Source: Parapristionchus giblindavisi (lineage: Eukaryota; Nematoda; Chromadorea; Rhabditida; Diplogasteridae). From it: DNA of 64,000 nt. Positions 26,516 to 37,005 of the stretch are shown here, in pieces (within the stretch, counting starts at the first letter, position 1; every line of letters begins with the position of its first letter). A program made the translations under genes and the position numbers. The stretch lies in the NCBI GenBank assembly GCA_943737045.1, contig CALSFV010000416.1, forward strand, positions 62,001-126,000, written 5' to 3'. The notes below the pieces were generated by a model. That model did no database searches. It was not told the DNA's origin and worked only from the letters and a program-made list of their open reading frames with translations.

Positions 26516-29500
26516 CTAAATGAATAGAGTAGACAATCGAGATGATAAGGATGAATAGAAGAGATATGATTGATTATGATTATGACATGAACATATTGAA
26601 GGAGATGAAGGAGAAGGAGAAGGAGAGAGAGGAAGAGGAGAAGGAGGAAGAGATGGAGAGATAAGAGATACAAGTCTAAGTGATAATGAAGATGATAATA
26701 ATGAATGACGAGTATCATTCCATAATAGAGATGAAGGAGTTAATATAGATGGATTAAATGGAAGAATAGACATCCATTCTATTCCTCTATCATATAGTTC
26801 TTTCTTCTCTAATGGTACCAAGATACAATCATGATGTTGCCTCAATGAATCATTCATTCAAACTCATTACTCTATTCATATGGACTTACCAATGAAGTTT
26901 AGATCTGATAGTGGATGAGATACGAACTATCATTCCATATGTATTCACACTTATTACACTTCTTAATTAATGAAAGAATAAGAAGAAGAAGAGGAGGATA
27001 CTGTAGTCTATCTCTCCCTCTCCTTCTCTTCCTCCCTCTCCCTCTACCTCTTCTTTCGTTCTTTGTGTCAATGAGGGTCTTGGATGGAAGTGAAAGTGTT
27101 TCACAAAGAAGAAGAAGAAGAAGAAGAGGGAATGGGAATGGATGGGGATGGCATCAATGAATGAATGGATACACATGAACATAATGAGACAAAGAACTCC
27201 ATACTATGAATCAACTATATCTATCATTATAGTACTCATCGTATAAGTGAGAGAGACATCTACAGTATCTCTATACCTTTCATAATTGAATGGATATCCT
27301 TGTATAGCATGAGCTGAATCAATTCGTTCATGTCTCATTTCTTCCATTTCAATATCACAAATCTAAATAAATTGTATTGAATCTACTTATCTCTTCTTCT
27401 TCTTCATCATCTCAACCATCGACCTATCTACCCTCTTGTTTTTCCCCATTCATCTCTCCCTCTTCTTCTCCTTCTCCTACTCTAAAAGTATTCGTTGTGT
27501 AGATGTACAACAAATAGGACAACAACAAACACATGTGTTGTATGGAGTACAAAAAGGAAATGATGAATGTACTATCCTATCCATATATCATACTCATCAT
27601 TATAAGAGATCATCATCTCATTCAATCATTCTTCATACAATCATCAATTACCTCTCTCATCTTCTCTAAGTCTTCATGATGAATCATTTCATAATCATCA
27701 ACATATCCTTCTAATGCAATTGAACATCTTAATGTAATGAATGAATGAATGAATGAATGAATGAAGTAGTTCAATCTATCCTATTGTACATTATCCTTCA
27801 TTCTCAATGTACTACTACGTCGTGTTTACAACTATAGTATAAAATGAGAGAATGAAGGTGAATATTCCGAGAATACTCCATCTCCTCCCTCCCCCTTCCC
27901 TTCAATCTCTCACTTTCTACTTGTACTGATGACGAATTGAACTGATGATGATACAATAGTATCTATAGTATTGATTGATTCATTATTATTGATTGGTATA
28001 ATGAGTATTCCTCCTTTGTGTAATAATGATAGAGCACGTGTAAAAGGATAATCAGGACTACAAGAAGTATTGATTATCTATTAGAATGAATAAAGTAAAT
28101 ATAATACCTTCCTAATGGATATAATGATACTTCAATCATATCACATAGAGTCCATAGACAATTATTCATTGATTTAACTATACTTTCATCTTCAACTATA
28201 ATTAATCCACGAATGGGAAGACCTAAATGAATCAATATGATGGACAGATGTGGTATGATACACATATATAATATAAATACCTTTGTTCCTGACATTTTGA
28301 ATGGTCTCTTTGATTAATCTAATCTTTCTATGTTCAACTTCCTTCAATTGTGAGATTATATCTATAGAACGACAAAATAATTGAGATGATAATATCTTCA
28401 TTTGAAGTGATTCCGATGATGATGATATATCTATAATCAATTGATTGATATTGATTTATGTATATCATCTACTTACGAGATAGTTTCTCTTGGAAAGCTT
28501 CGGTACCATATAAATAAAGAGAAGAGAATAGAGACAAAATTGATATGATATCATTCATATCATCACTTTTCTTAATATAATCATTTGAATCGGGGCTGGG
28601 ACAAAAAAAATATTTCGACCAGAAAATTTTTCGTTTGGGTTCAACAAAATTTTTTTTCACCGAACAAAAAACCAAAAAAAAACAATAAAATAATTTTTTC
28701 CCAGCATTCGGAGAAAGTTTTAGCTTTATCACGAGGTTGGCATTCCTTTAAATAGCAACTGCACTTTATTCAGAGTCAAAATTCTTAAAATTAACGACTA
28801 AAACAAACATAGAAGCTAAATTCGTTATCGATTCTTTATCGGCAGCATTTTATTGATTAGTTAAAGAAGGGGAATCAGGAAATTTAGAGTGCGCTATTAT
28901 CGTGAAGAACATGGGACCAATTATGTTACATTCTGTTCTCTAATAAGTTCGAGAGGCTAAAAGCGTAGCCCGCTTAGCTCAGTGGTAAGTAGTCAGCGCT
29001 TGTATTGATTCTCGTTTGCAATTTTCTATATATCTATCTTTAAAAATTCGAAAACGCGCATTGTCCCTGGCATTTACTTGGTGCAACAACAAACATTCTG
29101 CTCGGATTACGGTATTCCGGGGCATCAATAATTTTAGAGAATATTGGTTTTGTATTCAGGGAGATGTGATCTAAAGTCCTGCCTGACCAGTTTGTTCACG
29201 AAAACTCGAGGGATCCCTTCTTTATCACTCTTCCGTAATATCACACTTACCAAAATTGTCTTGCAGTAAAAAATACCAATAAAACTGTTTCCAAACTAAC
29301 TTTTCGAGTAAATTTGTGTTAATTTTCTTTATCCGTTTTTTTTGTTATTTTTTGGTTTTTGCAGAAAAACCGAACAAAAAATGCCAAACAAAAAATTCTC
29401 AAAAACCCAAAAAAACCAAAAAAAAACAAAAAAAAACTAAACAAACAATCCCAGCCCTGATTTGAATAAATAGATAAGATATAGATAGATACATTTGATA

Positions 29501-30992
29501 GAATATCTAATGAAGTGAATATGAGACTCTTTATATCAATTCCTTCTAGATCATCTTTATATGATGAATTATTAATGAACTCTTTAATTCCCTAAATCAA
29601 TAAGAATATCTAGGGGAAAGAATCCATTTATCCTACCTCCTCCATAGTATTGATTGCTTCATTAAGAAATGGAATATCATTATCATTCCATGTACTTATC
29701 CTTGCAGTAAAATGAACCTTTGGTCTATAAAATTGAATTGAATAATAGTTTCATAAGATATAATACTTGAGAACTCTTCTAAATAGAATAGATGATGGTT
29801 CAATCCACTTAGATAAATGTAGACTAGTTAACATTTGTTGTCTTCTTGATATAGCTCCAGTCTTTCCTCCAGTTGATCCTCCTCCTCCTATTACAATGAA
29901 TCTACATGCCATCTATAAACAATATATATTGAATGAATACTATATTATATCTAACCTTTCTCAATGACATTTCATTCACAATTGGTTTAAGACGACCAAA
30001 GTTATCTTTAGAAGCTAAATGAAAGATTATTGATCGAAATTTAAGATCTAATAGATCACTGATGATTAGACGTTGAAGAATCTATAAATGAATGAATGAA
30101 TATGAATAGAGTATACAAAGATATGATACCATTGAAGTACAAATGACTACACGAATTGATGGATCAATCTTCTTACTTGATGAAACAGTTGTAAACATTA
30201 ATGGATTCATTCCTAGTAATTCACTTTCCTGATAAATGAATATATAGATATAATAAAGCAGAAGAAATAGATATATTCACGTTAATTAAAGCTCTTCCCC
30301 ATTCATTTGAAGATGTACAGATACAAAGACGACTACATGGAAATATACTGAAATATGAATAGTATATTCATACTTTCAATCAATATCTGCCTACCGTAAC
30401 CAATTCTTAATGAAAAAGGCAAGAATTGTAATCGATCTTCTTGGTAGTTCCAATGCACAATTAGATGAGATAAGAGAACGAACAATATCGACATCTGCCT
30501 TTAAAGATATACATTTGAATTGATACAAGGAAGAATATAACTATACTTCAATCAAATGGACATTAGATGGAATGTCTATATACTTCAATTCATCAATTGA
30601 ACAACCATATCCAAGTAGTTCATCATCCCTACATCAAACCAAATATATCACAGTAAGAATAAACATTAACTTACTTTGTAAAAAGATTAAAAGTGGATGA
30701 ACGTCTAGGAATAGGAATAGCAGGTTTCTTGAATATTGTAGATGTAGATTGGTTGAAAGATGAATTAGATACAGTACTACTCGTAGCATTCGATACACTG
30801 GGACCATATATTTCCATTGGTGAATCTGATATTTCAATAATTTCATCTGAAAATAAATATATATCTTATTGATATAGATGAATGAATTATCATACTTGGA
30901 TCAAAATGTACAATAGGTTTGGCTACTCTCTTCGTTGCACGAAATGCATCCATAATCGATGGAGTATTATCATTCTTACGTTTTGGAGGCAT
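26516..30992 (-). CDS. FANCM/Mph1-like protein with degenerate helicase core (likely pseudo-helicase)
   Basis: ATG at 30992 (MPPKRKNDNTPSIMDAF). About 17 short exons join in consistent phase down to a stop near 26516. The translation follows the FANCM/Mph1 SF2 core: LISSNCALELP ... NWLRIFPCSRLCI aligns with the FANCM segment around motifs I and Ia, RVVICTSMILQRLI with the LTPQVM block, IIFHLASKDNFGRL with DEAH-x-GNY, CRFIVIGGGG with LALSATPG, then an insert-like region, VEHRKIRLIKETIQN ... RGLIIVEDESIV like the start of the second RecA fold, and LSLLHKGGILIIP, CSIALEGYVDDYEM like motifs V-VI surroundings. The catalytic residues are not kept: no GKT (exon 30498-30395), DEAH replaced by HLAS (exon 30081-29956), SAT replaced by GGG (exon 29912-29767). 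Family assignment is by eye; an unrelated fold is less likely but possible. Carboxy terminus is Ser/Pro-rich. Confidence 0.6.
28591..29459. mobile_element. 869-bp non-autonomous hAT-type element (CAGGGCTG family) in an intron
   Basis: Termini CGGGGCTGGGA and TCCCAGCCCTG; perfect 8-bp duplication ATTTGAAT at 28583-28590 and 29460-29467. Sub-terminal zones are rich in CCAAAAAA/CCGAACAAAA words. No transposase ORF. It interrupts an intron of the FANCM-like gene that would be about 45 bp without it. An internal tRNA-like 5' half (TTAGCTCAGTGGTA, near 28973) is present without a matching 3' half. Confidence 0.9.
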
Positions 30993-31181
30993 TCGATCTA
31001 TCATAGGATTATGTTAATCATTGCATGTTAGTAAATATATGGCAATCTAATAACTCATTATCATTCTTTGACATGACTGACACAAAAAAGACCCAGTGGT
31101 CTCGCTAAGCGGTCGCGTCGCGGCTGAGATGAATATAAGATCCTCTTCATGACCGTGTAAGGTAACATCTTGAGATATATA
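30993..31181. promoter_or_regulatory. Divergent promoter between FANCM-like gene and calumenin
   Basis: Only 189 bp separate the start codons of two diverging genes, so it should act in both directions. It holds a GC-rich block (31092-31131) with GGTCTCG, GCGTCGCGGCT and TGAGATG words in otherwise AT-rich DNA; the same words occur before the RBM12-like gene. Confidence 0.6.
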
Positions 31182-32523
31182 ATGAAGTTGATATCTCTTA
31201 TATTGTTAATTATGTTGATAGTAGTGAATGGAGATAAAGAAAGACATGAAGATGGTGCAATGTCATCTCGTATTCGTTCACATAGAGATGATCATTCCAT
31301 TGATGCTCAAGCTATAGCAGGTACTCCCCATCCCTCTCCATCTATCTATCTATCTATGTAGATTCTATTCATAGGATCAAGAAAAGAAGCCGATGCTATG
31401 GGTAATCTTCCTGTTGAAGAAGGAAAGAGAAGATTAACTATTCTAGCAAAGAGAATGGATGAGAATAAAGATGGAAAGGTTTATTTTTCAATATACTTAT
31501 TCATTGCATATATCTATCGTTCATATATTTGAGATCAGTCGAGATGAATTAACCAATTGGATAGAAAAATCTATTAAAGCAGTTGACGAAGAAGAAGTCG
31601 ATGAAAGAATGAGAGAAGTTGATATTGATGAAGATGGAAAGGTTGATATATCTGTATACTATTAGATGAATAGAATAAAATAGTAATTGTAGATAACATG
31701 GGAAGAATATGTGAAGGATACATTCCCTCATGATAAACCGAGTGAATTGGATGCAGATGATAGGGTAATCAATACTATTTATATCTATCTATATAAACTA
31801 TACCATATCATTATAGAAACTACTATCTGAAGATGAGAAATACTTCAAAGCAGCTGATCTCGATGGAGATTCCAAATTGGATCGAACTGAATTCGCTGCA
31901 TTCCTTATTCCCGTAAGTTGATTATATTGGATTGATATTCCACTACAGTACCCCTAATAGTTCCATTCAGGAGAACTATCCTCATATGCATCATGTACTG
32001 GTAGAATTGACTACATTAGAGAAGGATGAAGATAAGGATGGAGCTATTTCACTCAAAGAATTTCTCGGAGAGGTATCAGGATAATTGATGAATTTTAAAT
32101 TAATTATTTTTAAAATAACAATTATATTATTGAGATGTACGATAATCCACATAGTGAATGGCATAAAGTAGAAACTGAACGATTCCATCGTAGTTATGAT
32201 ACAAATGGAGATGGGAAGTTAACTGGAGATGAGGTTTGTCAAACTATTCATTAGCTATTCATATAATTAATCGGTTGCAGATAACTAAATGGCTGATTCC
32301 GGATATCCCTGATACATCTATTGCTGAGACTAAACATATCTTTGAACGAGCTGATATTGATAAGGTATGCATCATTCAAAGTGATCTGATACATGATAAG
32401 AATACTTTATAGGATGATTATCTATCATATGAAGAAGTAGCTAATCAATATGAACTATTCCATTCATCTGAAGCAACTCGACAAGGAGAACATCTTGATG
32501 ATATGAGACATGAAGAATTGTAA
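31182..32523 (+). CDS. Calumenin/reticulocalbin (CREC family) ER calcium-binding protein
   Basis: Secretory-pathway protein with an amino-terminal signal peptide (MKLISLILLIMLIVVNG) and six EF-hand loops in exon order: DENKDGKISRDE, DIDEDGKITWEE, DLDGDSKLDRTE, DEDKDGAISLKE, DTNGDGKLTGDE, DIDKDDYLSYEE. Six loops and a carboxy-terminal HEEL (ER-retention-like, replacing HDEL/HDEF) define the CREC group. ATG 31182; introns are 40-60 bp, several falling at the G-K of an EF loop. It diverges from the FANCM-like gene across a 189-bp shared promoter. Probable orthologue of nematode calu-1, although reticulocalbin cannot be excluded. Confidence 0.9.
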
Positions 32524-32942
32524 TCTATTCTATTCAATCCTTAACCATATCCATTTAATCTTTGATCTCTATTCACTTATGGCGCTCTACCATTTCAAAG
32601 ATACCGAGTATCTCACACAACCAAAGTTAAACACCTATAGAGTAATGACATAAAAGTAATAAGTATTGACCAAACCGATCATATCGACGGTCCCTTATCT
32701 CATTTCCAACTTGAGTACAAACGTATGCTTTCATATTTGTGAAAAATATATATTTATTCAATGCCAATGTAAAGGAATGTATAGGGATCTATCTCTGTTA
32801 GTATAAATGCTCTGTTGTTAGTATAAATAAAAGTATGAATATATAAATATGACCGGTGAAATGGGAGATTGACTAGGCAAGACTGCTATCACATTAATAT
32901 TATCGACTATTCTTAGTTTATATTATTATCTATCTTGGTTAA
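32524..32942. other. Convergent intergenic region (calumenin / NEDD4-like)
   Basis: 419 bp between two facing stop codons, AT-rich, with AATAAA-type words near 32826 that could serve polyadenylation. No other feature seen. Confidence 0.5.
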
Positions 32943-34531
32943 TTAATCGACGCCAGCGAAGTATTCTGTATTATCTATTGATTGAAGTAATTTCTTCCTA
33001 AGTAGATTATATGATGAATATGGCGGTAGATCGATACGATTGAAACTATAATGAATACATATATTATGATAAATGAATGAATGAATACCAAGTATGTGCT
33101 CGAGGTAATTGATTTTCATTTCCCCATAATTCAATTGTAAACTTCTGAGGTCCAGTCGTACCATGTAATCCACTGAATCCTGTCATTGGAATACGAGTTG
33201 TACCTAGAATATGAGAACAATTGATAGATAGATAGAGATATGAGATAGATAGATCATACCAGTAACAAATTGAACTAATCTTGCTCTCATTTCATTACTA
33301 AATGATAGTACACATTGCCAGAAATGATGAATAACCTTAATCGATATTCATTCATTCAATCATTCATTCATATCATAACTCACTATATGATTTCCATTAT
33401 ATCCTCCCTTATAAAGAGTATTGGCTCTCCAATCAGATACATCAATAACCTACAGTAATCAATGAATTATTGATTGACTCATTGACTTACTTGTAATCCA
33501 CACATGAGTAATTCTAGTTGAGTTTCATTGAATACACGAAGAAGATGAGATGGGACAACTTCAAAGATTCCACGAAGAATTCCCTACATAATTAAATCAA
33601 TCTTTTTAAATTATGAGAGACCAAGTATGAAATAATATGTGAAATGAATCAATAATTGAACATACTTCCATTTGTTGATGAACTCTCTTCTCAAATTTCC
33701 ATTCAATCAAAGCATCAATATATTTCATCTTATTATCATTATTAACTTCAATATTAGATCCATTTTCTATTAAATCAATACTTTTCTTTTCTCCTAATCC
33801 TTCTTCATCTACAGAAAAGACTAAATCAAGATCTCGAGGATCATTATCTCTAAATAAACAATATGTTCAAATTACAAATATATTAGATTATTACGATACC
33901 TAACAAAGCATAACGATTTATAAAACGCTGAATCAACCATCTCCATATCATCAAATGTTATCTTTTGTCCAAGAATTAGTTTATAGAAAGGACGAATGAA
34001 GAAAACTTAAATTGAATGAGTGAATGATAAAGATGATCGAAACGATATACCATCTAATAGTTTTCCATGATATAAAGCTATTCCTATGATTCGTCCAATA
34101 AAAGTATAACATTTAAGATGATCATCTACAGCTGTTTGTGAATGAGGATTGATTTGGAGTGTATATTGATCACTTAAATGTCCATTTATAAATGATAAGA
34201 TGAAGATAACTTACAGTGCAGAGTATTCAAACAGTCCATAATATGGATTGAATATATGTTTAGATAAAAGGAAACACCATTCTCTACTCACTCCACCATA
34301 ATCAAGTGCACGTTCACCAAGTAATTCAATCCATAATCTTCGTCTACATTCATTCATTGATTTAGTTTATTGATTGATATATAATCATATTGATCTAACC
34401 TCAATTCCTCTCCTCGTTTAGACATAACTTGAGAGAATGAATCATCGAATATTGTATGACGATGAACAGTTAAATGAAGTTTATTTGCACCCAAAGGAAC
34501 ACGAGGAAGACGTTGACGGAATACATCAACC

Positions 34532-34577
<46 letters not shown>

Positions 34578-36304
34578 GACAATCAATATTTTCAATGATA
34601 TACCTTTCTCTTAAAGTCACTATTATCGTCTATTCCATTAATATTTTCAGTATCAACAAATCGTGGATCTTGCCATGTAGTCTTCTTTCGTGTATGATCA
34701 ACAAAGAATACCTTAATCCATATCATTTATATAAAGAATTCATAATATAATATACCTTTCCATCACTTGATAATCGTTGTTCCCATCCATTTGGAAGTGG
34801 TCTTGTTCCTACTTCAATCGATATACGAGGATCATCCCATGTTGTACGACGATTTGTATGATCAATGAAGAAAGTTCTACCATTTGGAGCTACCTATCAC
34901 ATTCAATCCATCATTCATTCATTCATTCCCATACTATACTCACACAACAAATTACTTCATTTAGGGATCGTATCGTGAATAATAAATAATAAAAGTAATT
35001 AAATATTGGTGTAATAACCTGCATTTCCCATCCGGTAGGTAATGATCCTTCATCATTATCATCTCCTTCATTATCATTATTCTCATTTATTCCTCCATTA
35101 AACAATTCAGTCATTCTTCCATCTAACTCCTATTATTCAATCAATATCAATCAATAACAATATAATACCTTACATCAACTTCTTCATTTACATTAATATT
35201 TCTATTATCTCTTTCACTTATCGTTTCTTCCATTATTTGAGCTCTTTCTTCATAATATTGTCTACAACCAATCAATATAGATAGATTCCATTATCGATTG
35301 ATTATATAACCTTCTAGCACTTGAATTAGTTCGTTCATAATCAATTCTTCCTTCATCATTACTATCAGGTCTATTCCATTGAGTACATCTATTACTATGA
35401 TTAACATATAAAATTCGTCCATTTGTATCTTCACGTGTCTCCCATCCTTTAATCAATCAATCAATATAATCATATTGATCAATATATAGATAAAAGTACC
35501 TGTTGGTAGTTCACTTTGTATATTCTCTTCTCTATTTGATGATTGAGAAGGATTCATATTATTCTCATTATTACCCAATTCCATCTTCAGTGTACAATTG
35601 AATCTAGGAATGAATGAATGAATGAACCGATAGATGAAATAGAATAACTTCATAATGAATATGAGTGGATATATAAAATAAATATACAAATATATAATAC
35701 ATACCCTCCTCCATGTATTGGTTCTTCAAATATTCCCCATTCCATACATGATATCATATCACTCACTCTTATGTTACAGTACCCGATTTGCATCGTTTTC
35801 CTCTTAAATATTGAATGTATACCCAATTAGTAGATATAGTATAATAGTACTTACAATAGTACTTTGATCATATAAAAGTATTTGTATACATTCATTTCCA
35901 TCAACTTCTAATCTCCAATTTACTTCCCATCGAGGATTACGTTCCTATTAATTAAGATGAATCCTCGGAATGAATCAAGAGACAAACATACTCGTTTCAT
36001 AGTTGGAAGAATATATTCACTTATAATCGTCCCTTCCGCTTTCAATAGACGAAATCTTCAATAATTATTAATCATTACTTTATGCAATACAGTATATTCA
36101 TACTTAGCAGATGGACATATCGCTCCTTTAAAGAAAAAATCTCGTCGTAGATTACATGCACTTATAGTGCGTATATTCATAATCGTTTTAGAAGAAGTCT
36201 AAATCAATCGATAAAATACAGTATACAAGTGTATGCTATACCGATTGATTATATTGATTGATATCATTGTCCATTTCATTATCACTTGCATTCTCTTCAC
36301 TCAT
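32943..36304 (-). CDS. NEDD4: NEDD4-family HECT E3 ubiquitin ligase (C2-WW-HECT)
   Basis: Ubiquitin ligase attaching ubiquitin to substrates recognised through WW domains; the C2 domain targets membranes. ATG 36304 ([13 protein letters not shown]). A C2 domain follows ([14 protein letters not shown] ... [15 protein letters not shown], about 36190-35780). WW domains: [18 protein letters not shown] (about 35450), then LPTGWEMQ with [18 protein letters not shown] (about 35030-34820) and [14 protein letters not shown] with [14 protein letters not shown] (about 34800-34650). The HECT domain occupies about 34630-32943 and ends [14 protein letters not shown] ... FAGVD. The catalytic cysteine in [13 protein letters not shown] is present; its TGT codon is split by an intron near 33090. 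WW1 resembles NEDD4 more than WWP/ITCH, but the exact paralogue is uncertain. Confidence 0.88.
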
Positions 36305-37005
36305 ACACCCTATATACACAATCTTTCAAATATATCTATCATAATTATAATCTGTTATATGTAATATATTGATTAATCCGATACAAACAGATACAATCAT
36401 TAGAAATAAGTAACGAACATTGCATAAGGTTAAACTTTTATCATCTTATAAAGTATATATTTACACTATTGTAAAAATGAATGGGATACTGTAGAAGACA
36501 AAGATGAGAAGTTATTAAGATGTAGATGATAAAGAAAAGAATGAACCGGTACAAAATGAGAATAAGGGAACAATATCGAATGTATCAATTGATAAATGAA
36601 TGAAACGAGTTAATCAAGTCTATTCAACTATAAATCCATTTGATCAATCAATCAATAGATATAGCTAATTCAACATTTCAATGGAATATCGCAAAAAGGA
36701 CAAGAGGATTCAAATTGTATCAAACGCCTATAATGGTAGATAAGGTTAACGATTATTAATATTAGAATGAGATGAAATGGATTGATTATACTCGTTATGC
36801 TTATTGATTAAATAATCGGATGATTCTAACCCAATATAAGAGATGAGAATATACTCGATATCAATTGAATTATGCCCGTGATGAAAGAGATGGATAAAGA
36901 TTGAGATAGAGACATTATATAAAGATAGAGAATAGAATAGAATAGAAGAGATTAGATGAATAGATGATGAACGATCCATTATCATATAGATAGAATGTAT
37001 ATCAA
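36305..37005. other. Intergenic region between NEDD4-like and INTS3
   Basis: About 700 bp between the INTS3 stop and the NEDD4-like start, both on the minus strand. AT-rich with many ATTGATT words; should contain the INTS3 3' UTR and the NEDD4-like promoter. Nothing else recognised. Confidence 0.5.

Noticed and set aside
27490..27560. Cys-rich zinc-finger-like frame (CVCCCPICC) in the FANCM-like gene
   Set aside because: Exon phase selects a different frame here; the Cys-rich reading is out of phase with neighbours.
28968..29040. Functional tRNA gene
   Set aside because: Good A-box but no T-arm/B-box or acceptor pairing.
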